This document shows, one piece after another, positions 18,916 through 26,613 of a stretch of DNA of 64,000 nt. The position numbers and the translations under genes were made by a program. The DNA is taken from NCBI RefSeq assembly GCF_009363895.1, contig NZ_CP045434.1, positions 2,560,501-2,624,500 of the forward strand, in the 5' to 3' direction. Below the pieces are notes generated by a model. It did not search any database. It had not been told where the DNA came from and was given only the letters and a program-made list of their open reading frames with translations. Position 1 is the first letter of the stretch. Each line of letters begins with the position of its first letter. Origin of the DNA: Sphingomonas ginsengisoli An et al. 2013 (GTDB lineage Bacteria > Pseudomonadota > Alphaproteobacteria > Sphingomonadales > Sphingomonadaceae).

Positions 18916-19350
18916 TCATTCGCGATACCGCTCTTCGGTCCGGAGCCGGTCCTTGGTGTCGACGAGTAGGTAGGCATCGGTTCCCGATCCAAATCCCCAG
19001 CTGTCCCAACGGATCACCAGACCGTCCCGACGGGAGGCGGCGCGAAGTTCTTCGCGGTGGTTCATGGCCCAAGCGTAGAAGCTCACCCGCTCGAAAGCGC
19101 CATAAGCGTGCGAAAAGGTGACCGGCGCGGCGGCGATCAGCAGACATGAAAGCAACAACGACGGTCGATCCTCGCCCTCGAACCACGCCGCAATGACAAA
19201 ACCGAGCGCCAGCAACCCGAGACCGATCAACACGGGGATCGACAACAAAAAGGCGCCGAAGTCCCGCGAAGACCCGAAGAATAGACAGGCCAGCAGGAGA
19301 AGGATCGCGGCCTTGATTTCCGGACGACTGCTGAACCGGCGCCACTGCAT
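18916..19350 (-). CDS. Hypothetical membrane protein
   Basis: 144 residues from the ATG at 19350 (a TTG at 19401 would add 17). Three hydrophobic segments are visible (AAILLLLACLFF, LLSIPVLIGLGLLALGFVIAAWF, LLLSCLLIAAAPVTFS), followed by a hydrophilic C-terminal part of about 55 residues with WDSWGFGSGTDAYLLVDT. That tail looks like a small folded domain, but I do not recognise a family. No clear ribosome site supports either start. It stands alone, divergent from the diguanylate cyclase gene. Confidence 0.55.
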   Translation of the reverse strand: MQWRRFSSRPEIKAAILLLLACLFFGSSRDFGAFLLSIPVLIGLGLLALGFVIAAWFEGEDRPSLLLSCLLIAAAPVTFSHAYGAFERVSFYAWAMNHREELRAASRRDGLVIRWDSWGFGSGTDAYLLVDTKDRLRTEERYRE

Positions 19351-19569
19351 AAGGGCACTCGGTCTGGTCACGTCCCCGACGTCGTCGCTCAGATATTGCA
19401 ACCGCGCGATCCTCCTGACGGCCGGCGGCCGTGAAGCCGCAGCCTAATCGCCGTCGCACCCATCGTCACGCCGCAACCATCACCGTTCCGACCGCAAGGC
19501 AGCACAAAAATGTTTCACCCGCTTGCCATCGTAACGAACATGGTAACCATTGATGCTTAGCACGGGCCC

Positions 19570-21324
19570 ATGCTCGGGTCCGTTATGGCGCGTTGTGTCC
19601 GCGTCTTTCTGATTTATTTCGCCCTCGCCGCCGCCGCGCTGGCCACTACCCGCTTCGACGGCGGGGTCGCATTCTTCTGGGTTGCGACATCCTACCTCAT
19701 CGCCGAGCTGAGCGTCGCTCCGCGTCGCCGCTGGCCGCTGCTCCTCGGGGTGGGGGCCGTGTCTGGCACGATCGCGACGGGTTTGTTCGGGCTCGGCTGG
19801 CCAGCCGCGCTGCCGATGGCCGTCGCCAACTCACTCGAAGCGTTCGTCGCCGCTTACTACATCCGGCGCCACGCCCCCGAGGGTGCGCTGACGACGCTGA
19901 GCTGGCTCGCTCGCTACACCCTCTTTGCCGCGATCATCCCGCCCATCTTCAGCGCCTGCATCGCCGCCGGGGTCGCCTTCTGGCTTGGTAAGGACGTGCT
20001 TAGCGCGGGCGGCCACTTCGTCATCGGCCACGCCCTCAGCAACCTGACCTTCGCGCCCGTTTTCACGCTCCTGCTCCAGGGAGAGATCGCCAAGAGCATC
20101 CGCAAGATGGCCGATCGCGCCGTCGAAGCCGTCGCCCTCCTCGGCCTCAGCGCGGCGACCACCCTGCTGTGCTTCTCGCAGCACGCGCTGCCGCTGCTCT
20201 TCCTGCCGATCCTGCCAATCGTCTTGGTGACCTTCCGCCTCGGCCGCGGCGGCACCGTCCTCGCCATCCTTTTCCTCGCTCTGTTCGGGGGAATGATGAC
20301 CATGCTCGGTGCGGGCCCGGCGCAGTTGGTCGGCGGCACCCACGGGATGAGGGTGCAATTCTTCCAATTCTACCTGGCGATGACCGTGCTGACCGCCTGG
20401 CCGGTGACCGCCGACCTCGCCAACCGCTCGCGGCTTCATCGTCAGCTCAGGACCAGCGAGGCGCGCTACCGCCTGCTCGCCGAGAATTCGTCCGACATCC
20501 TGATGCAGCTGACCCCCGCAGGCCTGATCCGCTACGTCTCCCCCTCGGTCCGCCACTTGGGCGGCTACGAGCCCGACGCGCTGCTCGGCACGCCGGCGGT
20601 AGAGCTGGTGGCGCCGCCCTATCGCGCGCTGCTCGGCGCGCTCCACCAAGCCACCCTGCGCGAGCCCCACACCACCCATTGCTTCGAATATGAAGCAGTG
20701 GTCGCGGGCGGCGACCGGCGCTGGTTCGAGACCCATTCGCGGGCCATGCTCGACGATCGCGGAAGGGTCGACGGCACGCTCAGCATCATCCGCGACGTCT
20801 CGGCCCGCAAGGCGACCGAGGAGACGCTGAGCAAGGCCGCCTCGACCGATCCGCTGACCGGCCTCGCCAACCGCCGCGCCTTCGAAGCCGCGGTCGAGGC
20901 CTGCCTCGCCGACCGCCGCCGCCCCCACGCCGACCATGTCATCGCCGTCTTCGACATCGACCATTTCAAGCGCGTCAACGACACCTATGGCCACGATGCG
21001 GGCGATCGCGTCCTGCAGAACTTCGCCTGCCTCGCGCTCGCCGCGGTGCGCGAGGGTGAGGTCGTCGCCCGCCTCGGCGGTGAGGAGTTCGCCATCCTGT
21101 TCGCCGACACGAGCGTCGCTTCGGCCCAGGCGATCTGCGAGCGGTTGCGTACCGAGCTGGCGGGATCGCTGACCATCGTCGGCGAAGTGGCGATCCGGGT
21201 GACGGTCAGCGGCGGTGTCGCCGCGGTCGGTCGGCGCGGCTTCAGCGAGACGCTTAAGGCCGCCGACCGCGCCCTCTACCAGGCCAAGCACGCCGGCCGC
21301 GACCAGCTCGCCATTGCCGCTTAG
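19570..21324 (+). CDS. Membrane diguanylate cyclase: MASE1 - PAS - GGDEF
   Basis: 584 residues. Residues about 1-285 form an eight-or-so-helix membrane sensor of the MASE1 type (ATSYLIAELSVAPRRRWPLLLGVG..., GHALSNLTFAPVF). Residues about 298-415 are a PAS/PAC domain (YRLLAENSSDILMQLTPAG, ending IRDVSARKATEE). Residues about 420-584 are the cyclase: DPLTGLANRRAF, VFDIDHFKRVND, and RLGGEEFAIL with the active GGEEF at 503-507. The product-inhibition site, normally RxxD six residues before GGEEF, is R494-E-G-E497 here, so inhibition may be altered. It makes cyclic-di-GMP from GTP. No EAL domain is attached. A PilZ protein, a likely c-di-GMP receptor, is encoded 5 kb downstream. Confidence 0.92.
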   Translation: MLGSVMARCVRVFLIYFALAAAALATTRFDGGVAFFWVATSYLIAELSVAPRRRWPLLLGVGAVSGTIATGLFGLGWPAALPMAVANSLEAFVAAYYIRRHAPEGALTTLSWLARYTLFAAIIPPIFSACIAAGVAFWLGKDVLSAGGHFVIGHALSNLTFAPVFTLLLQGEIAKSIRKMADRAVEAVALLGLSAATTLLCFSQHALPLLFLPILPIVLVTFRLGRGGTVLAILFLALFGGMMTMLGAGPAQLVGGTHGMRVQFFQFYLAMTVLTAWPVTADLANRSRLHRQLRTSEARYRLLAENSSDILMQLTPAGLIRYVSPSVRHLGGYEPDALLGTPAVELVAPPYRALLGALHQATLREPHTTHCFEYEAVVAGGDRRWFETHSRAMLDDRGRVDGTLSIIRDVSARKATEETLSKAASTDPLTGLANRRAFEAAVEACLADRRRPHADHVIAVFDIDHFKRVNDTYGHDAGDRVLQNFACLALAAVREGEVVARLGGEEFAILFADTSVASAQAICERLRTELAGSLTIVGEVAIRVTVSGGVAAVGRRGFSETLKAADRALYQAKHAGRDQLAIAA

Positions 21325-21330
21325 GAGGAT

Positions 21331-21360
21331 ACGTCACCCCGGACTTGATCCGGGGTCCAT
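21331..21360. repeat. Palindromic intergenic repeat, CCCCGGACTTGATCCGGGG family (single copy)
   Basis: ACCCCGGA-CTTGA-TCCGGGGT palindrome at about 21336-21356, with flanks CGTC and CCAT, lies 11 bp after the diguanylate cyclase stop codon. The same 19-bp core appears at 50643-50661, where it sits inside another repeat. As a GC-rich hairpin at the 3' end of a gene it may also stop transcription. Confidence 0.7.
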
Positions 21361-21506
21361 CTTCTTCCGCCCTCGCTCGGACGAGACCACCTACTATGTC
21401 GCGCGGCACTTTGAGTATGCCGATCGGCCCACCAGCGCCGTGACGGTTGCAACTGCTCCGGCTTGCCCCCTTTGATGGATTCCCACGCCATCGGGAGGAC
21501 GGGCAA

Positions 21507-22379
21507 GTGCGGCGAATGCGAACGGGATGCCTCGGCCTGCTGGCCTCGCTCGCAATCCTCGCGCTGGCGGCCGACGCGCTTGCCTGGTGGCAGGCGCGTC
21601 GTCCCTTGCCGGCCCCGCCGACCTACGTCGCGATGGGCAGTTCCTTCGCAGCCGGCGCCGGGCTCGGCTCGCTCGCGCCCGGCAGCCCGTGGCTGTGCGC
21701 GCGCAGCACCGCCGGCTATCCCCCGCAGCTCGCGCGGATGCTCAAGCTGCCTCTGACCGACATGAGCTGCGGCGGGGCGGTCACCCACCACTTGCTGCAC
21801 GGCGGCCAATTCTTCCAGGGCCCACAGCTGCGCGCGGTCGGCCCCGCGACCCGCCTCGTCACCATCACCGTCGGCGGCAACGACGTCGGCTACATCGGCG
21901 ACCTCTCGCTGCTCGCCGCGCGGCATTCGCACAGCCTGTGGGGCTGGCTGGTCCGGAGTTTCTGGCCCGGCCCCGAGCCCGTCGAAGCGCGCGACTGGAC
22001 CACCCTCGAGCGTGAGCTGGCGGCGACCATCACCGCCGTCCACCGCCAGGCGCCCGCGGGCCGGGTCGTGGTCGCGACCTACCCCGCCATCCTCCCGCCC
22101 CGCGGCACCTGCCCGGCGCTCGCGCTCACCGCCAACGAAGCCGCGCTGATGCGCACGGTCGGCGACCGCCTCGCCGCCACCACCCGCGCGGCCGCGACGA
22201 AAGCGGGAGCAACCGTGATCGACATGACGGCCCTCGGCCAGGCCCACAACGCCTGCGCCACCCAGCCGTGGGCCCGCGGCTACGCCGGCATCGCCCCCTT
22301 CCACCCGACACTTGTGGGCGCGCACGCGACCGCCACCGCGATCGCGATCACCTTGCGAAGTCCGGCGCGCAAGCGTTAG
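21507..22379 (+). CDS. SGNH/GDSL-family hydrolase, membrane-anchored or secreted
   Basis: 290 residues. An N-terminal hydrophobic segment (LGLLASLAILALAADALAWW) acts as a signal or anchor. SGNH blocks: AMGSSFAAG (block I, nucleophile Ser), Gly in a later GGAVTHHL stretch, VGGNDVGY (block III, GxND), and APFHPT near the C-terminus (block V, catalytic His). These enzymes are esterases or lipases acting outside the cytoplasm; the substrate is unknown. I choose the GTG at 21507 because GGGAGGA lies 8 bp upstream; the next in-frame ATG is at 21516. Monocistronic by spacing. Confidence 0.85.
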   Translation: MRRMRTGCLGLLASLAILALAADALAWWQARRPLPAPPTYVAMGSSFAAGAGLGSLAPGSPWLCARSTAGYPPQLARMLKLPLTDMSCGGAVTHHLLHGGQFFQGPQLRAVGPATRLVTITVGGNDVGYIGDLSLLAARHSHSLWGWLVRSFWPGPEPVEARDWTTLERELAATITAVHRQAPAGRVVVATYPAILPPRGTCPALALTANEAALMRTVGDRLAATTRAAATKAGATVIDMTALGQAHNACATQPWARGYAGIAPFHPTLVGAHATATAIAITLRSPARKR

Positions 22380-22394
22380 CGCAGTAGGCCTCGC

Positions 22395-22427
22395 AACGTC
22401 TGCTTTCGACTCATTGCGGACATTAGC
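22395..22427. repeat. Dispersed hairpin repeat (family GTCYGC-N12-GCGGAC), copy 1
   Basis: AACGTCTGCTTTCGACTCAT... 33 bp with the near-palindrome GTCTGC / GCGGAC. The copies at 22886-22918 and 26290-26322 share the same order of blocks. This copy ends 22 bp before the start codon of the hypothetical gene at 22449, inside what would be its promoter or 5' leader. Confidence 0.6.
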
Positions 22428-22448
22428 GCGGCCGCTACGATCTCATGA

Positions 22449-22877
22449 ATGTTAGCGCTCATAACCTCACTTATCGCCATCAGTCAGGCTGAGCAGTCTA
22501 TTCCCTACCGACTGCAATCCGCGCGGTTCTTCTATGAGCCAGAGAACGCTTCGCTCCTCCGAGCTGTGCGAGAGAACATGGAGAAGGCGATTACCTTCAA
22601 CGGCCATTTCTCACGATCCTATGTGTCCTGTGGGCTGGGTTGCGGGACCTACTTCTTTGTGGACCGGCGGAGTGGCGGCGTAGTCACAGCGCCCGAAGGA
22701 AATCCGCCCAAAGTTACGACTTGGGAAGTTGCCGCGAAGCGTGACAGCAATGTGATTAGAGTGACGTTTGGGCCGATGGACGGGGTAGGACCGGCATGCT
22801 TCGCGCAGCATTTCCGTCTAACTGGGCACAAGTTTTTCGCTGTCGATAAGGGGTCCGCAATCCGCTGTCCGAAATAG
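22449..22877 (+). CDS. Hypothetical exported protein
   Basis: 142 residues with a short hydrophobic leader (MLALITSLIAISQA) suggesting export. The mature part contains three Cys in CGLGCG and a later ACFAQHF, and patches such as TYFFVDRRSGGVVTAPEG, which look like a small beta-rich fold. I do not recognise a family. The gene is visibly less GC-rich than its neighbours and sits between two copies of a dispersed hairpin repeat, which hints at acquisition, but codon statistics would be needed to say so. ATG at 22449. Confidence 0.6.
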   Translation: MLALITSLIAISQAEQSIPYRLQSARFFYEPENASLLRAVRENMEKAITFNGHFSRSYVSCGLGCGTYFFVDRRSGGVVTAPEGNPPKVTTWEVAAKRDSNVIRVTFGPMDGVGPACFAQHFRLTGHKFFAVDKGSAIRCPK

Positions 22878-22885
22878 GTCTGTCG

Positions 22886-22918
22886 AATGGCTGCTCTCCA
22901 CCCATTGCGGACGCTGGC
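22886..22918. repeat. Dispersed hairpin repeat (family GTCYGC-N12-GCGGAC), copy 2
   Basis: AATGGCTGCTCTCCACCCAT... 33 bp, same block order as copies at 22395 and 26290, with the right half ATTGCGGAC conserved and the left half diverged. It lies 9 bp after the stop of one small unknown gene and ends 32 bp before the start codon of the next. Confidence 0.55.
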
Positions 22919-22949
22919 ACGGAGCCTGAAAACACGGCAGAGTTGAGAC

Positions 22950-23165
22950 ATGAACCAACAGGTTTTCGTGGGAGCAGCCCTCATTGGAGTTTCGGCCTTT
23001 CACCTGATCCCCGCTTGGCTGACCGGCAAAATCCCGAGCAATTGGCCGTTCGATGACCTGACAGACGAAGCTCAGACGTTCCACTACCGCTCGACCGTCG
23101 CTGTGTTCTCGTGCGTCGGGATCGCTGGTGTGATTATTCTGGCGATGAAGATCGTCTCGGGGTGA
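22950..23165 (+). CDS. Small hypothetical membrane protein
   Basis: 71 residues with two hydrophobic segments: VFVGAALIGVSAFHLIPAWL and STVAVFSCVGIAGVIILAMKIV, joined by a short polar loop (SNWPFDDLTDEAQTFHY). It looks like a two-helix inner-membrane protein. The function is unknown and I recognise no family. As with the gene before it, base composition is lower in GC than its surroundings. ATG at 22950. Confidence 0.5.
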   Translation: MNQQVFVGAALIGVSAFHLIPAWLTGKIPSNWPFDDLTDEAQTFHYRSTVAVFSCVGIAGVIILAMKIVSG

Positions 23166-23270
23166 AGCTGCCAATTATCGTCCGCCTTTTGTCCAAAGCA
23201 AACAGTCACCGGTAGGCCGGCTCGGCACCGCATAAGCACTCATTTCTTCCGTACGGATCCCACTTCACCG

Positions 23271-24206
23271 CTACCGCGATCCCGGCGTTGGCGGGAACAG
23301 CCACAGCTTGCCGGCCTGCTGGTCGATCGCGAAGTTGAACCGCGCGAGGAAGCCCAGCCCGACTACCGCCTCGCCATCCTTGGCGGTGAGGAGTTGCCGG
23401 CTGACGCTGACGTTGGTGGCCTGGAACGGGCCCACCCGCATCTCGCTAACGGTGGTGTGGGCCGAGGGGCGCGCCGATCCGTCGAGCCCGGCCGCGGTCC
23501 CGGCGGTGACCGCCGCCCCGTTCAGTCCGACCCGCGCCCAGCCGTCGTCGGTCAGCACCAGATCCTCGGCCGACCCGAGGTCGAGCTTGGCCCGTACCGT
23601 CTTGCCGTTGATGCTGACCTCGACCTCGCCCCCCGGCGTCATCGGCGCGAAGGCGGTGCCGGCCGGCACGGCGAGGCTTCCGCTCGGGCTGATCTCGAGG
23701 CGGCGGCTGGGTCCGAACACCACCAGCGCCAGGCTGCTCGTATAAGGTTCGCCGATCACCAGATCGATCGTCCGGCCGAGGTATTTGGTCGCGAAACCGA
23801 GGTCGACGCCGGCCATCGACGCTGCGAAGCTCAGTTGTCCCGGAATGGCGACCTTGACCCCGTCCAGCCGCACCATCGGGAGGTTGCCGGTCGGCGTGAC
23901 CAGCGGACGCATCGGCCCCGCGACGGTCAGTTGGTTCTGCTGCGCGAAGGCCGAGTCCACCAGGCTGACCTGCATACCCGTGTCGAGCAGCGCCCACACC
24001 GGCCGCTCGGCCACCGTCGCCCGAAACACGAACTTGCCCCGCACCACCTCGAACGGGACGGGAGTGCGGTGGACCCGCTCAAACTGAAGCGTGACGTTCT
24101 CGGGCGCGACCGGGGGCGGCGCCGCGGCGGAGAGGCTCGGCATCGCCGCGATGGCCAACGCGGTCAGCAACACGCGACCTGACGCCGCAGGGGAAAGAAA
24201 TGGCAC
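23271..24206 (-). CDS. Exported retropepsin-like aspartyl protease family protein
   Basis: 311 residues from a GTG at 24206 preceded by GAGGAGC. A signal peptide follows (VLLTALAIAAMPSLSAAA). Two related halves can be seen: WALLDTGMQVSLVDS with a canonical aspartyl-protease DTG, and RAKLDLGSAEDLVL, where the second motif is DLG. Later blocks TIDLVIGEPY and AVVGLGFLARFNFAID also fit the retropepsin/pepsin-like fold. Such proteins are common in sphingomonad periplasms; natural substrates are unknown. An upstream in-frame ATG would add 20 residues ahead of the signal peptide and is unlikely. Divergent from the DUF2946 gene (142 bp). Confidence 0.75.
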   Translation of the reverse strand: MPFLSPAASGRVLLTALAIAAMPSLSAAAPPPVAPENVTLQFERVHRTPVPFEVVRGKFVFRATVAERPVWALLDTGMQVSLVDSAFAQQNQLTVAGPMRPLVTPTGNLPMVRLDGVKVAIPGQLSFAASMAGVDLGFATKYLGRTIDLVIGEPYTSSLALVVFGPSRRLEISPSGSLAVPAGTAFAPMTPGGEVEVSINGKTVRAKLDLGSAEDLVLTDDGWARVGLNGAAVTAGTAAGLDGSARPSAHTTVSEMRVGPFQATNVSVSRQLLTAKDGEAVVGLGFLARFNFAIDQQAGKLWLFPPTPGSR

Positions 24207-24348
24207 GGAATTGAAGCTCCTCGATGTCGTCCCCGGCCAACGCTTGATCCTGCAGCATGGCTTCACGCGTGCCCGGGGTACCCTGGTGTCCGCTTCCGGA
24301 CATCACAAAGTGCCTGACAATGAGCGAGCCACCGTCTAGGTCGCCGCG

Positions 24349-24735
24349 GTGTTTCCTGTGAGGTCTGCTTCGCGTTTCGCGCTTTTGCTCGGGCCGGCGT
24401 TCCTCGCGCTGCTGCTGGCGCTGCGACTGCTCAGCCCGGTCGGCTTCATGCCGTCGTTCGAGCACGCTTCGCTGGCGATCGTCCTTTGCGACGATGGCAG
24501 CGGCACAACCGCCTCGCCGCACCAGATGCATCACGGCGGCGGGAAGAAGGCGGACCATCCGCCCTGTCCCTATGCCGCCGCAGCGTCGGTCGCCTCGCTC
24601 GACCACGACCTCGGTCAGTTTCTCGCCGTCGTGATCGTCGCGGCGATCGTCCTGATGGGTCGATCGTTCGAATGGATCGAGCGACGGGATGTCGGGAAAC
24701 GACCGCCGACGAGAGCCCCGCCCATCCCCGCCTGA
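24349..24735 (+). CDS. DUF2946-like membrane protein, possibly metal related
   Basis: 128 residues: a first membrane helix (ALLLGPAFLALLLALRLLSPVGFMPS), a His/Cys-bearing loop (LCDDGSG, HQMHHGGG, DHPPCPYAAA), and a second helix (FLAVVIVAAIVLMGRSF). This is the DUF2946 arrangement; in other bacteria such genes often lie beside copper-handling genes. The His- and Cys-rich loop would suit metal binding, but that is inference. Start is a GTG at 24349. The outer-membrane protein gene follows 60 bp later and a TlpA-like gene faces it, which together suggest a small envelope redox or metal cluster. Confidence 0.65.
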   Translation: MFPVRSASRFALLLGPAFLALLLALRLLSPVGFMPSFEHASLAIVLCDDGSGTTASPHQMHHGGGKKADHPPCPYAAAASVASLDHDLGQFLAVVIVAAIVLMGRSFEWIERRDVGKRPPTRAPPIPA

Positions 24736-24795
24736 CCCGACACCGATTTCGATTTTGGTGCCCGTGCGGCTGCGCGGGCAAAGGGGATTCATCAC

Positions 24796-25767
24796 ATGCT
24801 CAGAACGATCAGGGCCGCGCTCGCGTGCGGGCTCGCGCCACCTCTTTTCTTCGCGTTCACCTCGCCGGCTTTGGCCTGCGCCAGTTGCGGCTGCACGCTC
24901 ACTGCCGACTGGCTCAGCCAAGGCCTCGCCTCCCAGCCGGGGACGACCTTCTCTCTGCGCTACGACTATGTGCCGCAGACGGTCCTCCGCAGCGGGACGC
25001 GGGATCTCGACCGCAGTCAGATCGCGCTGCCGACCGACCGCGAGATCGAGCGATACACCTACAATCACAGCCTTACCGCGACGCTCGACCACCAGTTCGC
25101 CAACGACTGGGGCGCCGACGTCCAGCTGCCGCTGCTGACGCGGCCGCACAAGACCATCGCCGAGGACAGCATCGAGCCGAGCTTGTCGGACACGAAAGGC
25201 ATCGGCGACCTTCGCGTCGTCGGGCGCTGGCAGGGGCTTTCGACGCCGGGGTCGGTGACCGGACTGGAAGCCGGCGTGGTGCTGCCGACCGGCCAGTTCC
25301 GCCAGACCTTCCAGTCAGGACCGGAGGAAGGCGAAGCGGTCGACCGCGGGCTGCAGCCGGGGACGGGGACCGTCCAGGCCGTCGTCGGGGCCTATCGCCT
25401 CGGGTCTGTGCTGCCCGAGCTGGGCTACTTCCTTCACCTCAGCGGGCAGGCTGCGCTGACGCGCCGCGACGGGTATCGACCGGGCCGCATCGTCCAGGCC
25501 TCGGCGGCATTGAACGTCACCCACTGGCGCAATGTCACGCCGCAGCTGCAGGTCAGCGTCCGGCATACCGCGCGCGACAGTGGCCCCAACGCCGACCGGC
25601 CCAACAGCGGCGGCACGCAGGTCAATGCCGCGCCAGGCCTGTCCGCGAAACTGTCCGAGCGGATCGTCGGCTTCGGCTTTGTCGAGCTTCCCCTCACCAA
25701 CAAGGTCAACGGCTATCAGCTTGTCCCCAAAGCGAAGGTGTCGCTCGGCCTGCTCGTCCACCTCTAG
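24796..25767 (+). CDS. Outer-membrane beta-barrel / transporter-like protein with N-terminal Cys cluster
   Basis: 323 residues. A signal peptide ends near FTSPALA, and the mature protein begins CASCGCTLTADW, a tight Cys cluster. The rest alternates aromatic and polar residues in the style of beta-strands, with motifs GIGDLRVVGRW and GLEAGVVLPTGQF typical of the phenol-degradation MetA-like / transporter barrel group, and it ends in a hydrophobic GLLVHL. The outer membrane is the likely location. Substrate unknown; the Cys cluster and the DUF2946 and TlpA neighbours suggest metal or redox chemistry. Its stop overlaps the convergent TlpA-like gene by 4 bp. Confidence 0.7.
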   Translation: MLRTIRAALACGLAPPLFFAFTSPALACASCGCTLTADWLSQGLASQPGTTFSLRYDYVPQTVLRSGTRDLDRSQIALPTDREIERYTYNHSLTATLDHQFANDWGADVQLPLLTRPHKTIAEDSIEPSLSDTKGIGDLRVVGRWQGLSTPGSVTGLEAGVVLPTGQFRQTFQSGPEEGEAVDRGLQPGTGTVQAVVGAYRLGSVLPELGYFLHLSGQAALTRRDGYRPGRIVQASAALNVTHWRNVTPQLQVSVRHTARDSGPNADRPNSGGTQVNAAPGLSAKLSERIVGFGFVELPLTNKVNGYQLVPKAKVSLGLLVHL

Positions 25768-26240
25768 GGCGCGGCAAGGAGGGGCGTGACCAGGCGCTCG
25801 AGGGTGGCGGCGTCGAGCGGCGTGCGGCCGTCACCCTTGGTCGCGAAGACGAGGCGGCCGGAACGGTCGTAGATGCGGGTGACGGGCAGCGCGACCGGGA
25901 TGTCTCGCCGTGGCATCTTGACCGCGTCGAGGCGCGCCACCGGAAAGGCGAATTGGCCGGTCACTTCGCGGAGCCGGCCGGTCGAGACCCCCTGGTCGAC
26001 CGAGATGGCGAGCATCCCCAGTCCCTGCGCGCGGTGCTTGCGGTAGAAAGTGTCGAGCATCGGCATCTCGGCACGGCAGGGCGCGCACCACGTCGCCCAG
26101 AAGTTGACGATCGTGACCTGGCGGCCGGGTTCGAAGGGCTGGCCGGCGAGCGTCCGTGCGCTGGAAAAAGGGGCGACCGTCGCGGCTCCTGCCGGCGCTG
26201 CGAGCATCAAGGCCGAGACGCCCGCAAACCAAAACCACAT
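25764..26240 (-). CDS. TlpA-family thiol-disulfide oxidoreductase
   Basis: 158 residues. A signal peptide (MWFWFAGVSALMLAAPAGA) is followed by a thioredoxin fold with the active site FWATWCAPC, then MLAISVDQGVS and a cis-Pro region (PVALPVTRIYD). It is periplasmic; TlpA-type proteins keep substrate Cys residues reduced, for example in cytochrome c or copper-centre assembly. The ATG at 26240 has GGAAAG just before it; a 26-residue upstream extension would put charged residues ahead of the signal peptide. It faces the Cys-cluster barrel gene, a possible client. Confidence 0.85.
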   Translation of the reverse strand: MWFWFAGVSALMLAAPAGAATVAPFSSARTLAGQPFEPGRQVTIVNFWATWCAPCRAEMPMLDTFYRKHRAQGLGMLAISVDQGVSTGRLREVTGQFAFPVARLDAVKMPRRDIPVALPVTRIYDRSGRLVFATKGDGRTPLDAATLERLVTPLLAAP

Positions 26241-26289
26241 AAGACTTTCCACGAAAGTGAGATCGAAGACGCCTACCGCTAGTGGTCCG

Positions 26290-26322
26290 AACGTCCGCTT
26301 TCCACCCATAGCCGACATCCAC
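26290..26322. repeat. Dispersed hairpin repeat (family GTCYGC-N12-GCGGAC), copy 3
   Basis: AACGTCCGCTTTCCACCCAT... 33 bp with the inverted pair GTCCGC / GCCGAC, matching the copies at 22395 and 22886. It lies 49 bp upstream of the TlpA-like gene but in the opposite orientation to the other two relative to the nearest gene. Confidence 0.55.
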
Positions 26323-26613
26323 TCATCTCTTGAACAATAGGATTTCGCCTGCTTGGCTTGCGACAGGCGCCGCCTCGGCGCTGCGCTCTTTGGATCGTCG
26401 ACAGCCCCCTACGCAGGTGTGTTCGCGCGCGGCGGTGCGGACGACGTCATGGGTGAGTTTCGAGAAGTTCGGGGAGCCGCCCTCCAACCCCCGCACCAGG
26501 GAAACTTGGAAACTTCGCGTCCCGCCACGGCACGCTTTCCGCGTCGCCGACCCCCGCACCAGGGAAACATGGAAACTTCGCGTCCCGCGATGACGCAAAT
26601 GGGGCGGCGCGGG
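26323..26613. other. Gene-free interval with repeat sequence
   Basis: No convincing gene is seen between the TlpA-like gene (start 26240) and the PilZ gene (stop 26614), a 373-bp gap. Open frames here translate to low-complexity Arg/Ser/Pro strings created by the repeats. Besides hairpin copy 3 (26290) it holds a 39-bp direct repeat (26487 and 26550). Confidence 0.6.
26487..26588. repeat. Two direct copies of a 39-bp repeat, 63-bp period
   Basis: 26487-26525 and 26550-26588 (both begin ACCCCCGCACCAGGGAAAC) differ at one base, CTTGG versus CATGG. The copies are separated by 24 bp of unrelated sequence. No inverted arms are seen. Function unknown. Confidence 0.75.

Noticed and set aside
26487..26588. 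CRISPR array from the 39-bp repeats
   Set aside because: Only two copies with one 24-bp spacer, no leader and no cas genes.
26323..26613. Small protein-coding gene in the repeat-bearing gap
   Set aside because: Open frames there are made of the repeats (for example a repeated TRETWKLRVP) and have no ribosome site or family match.
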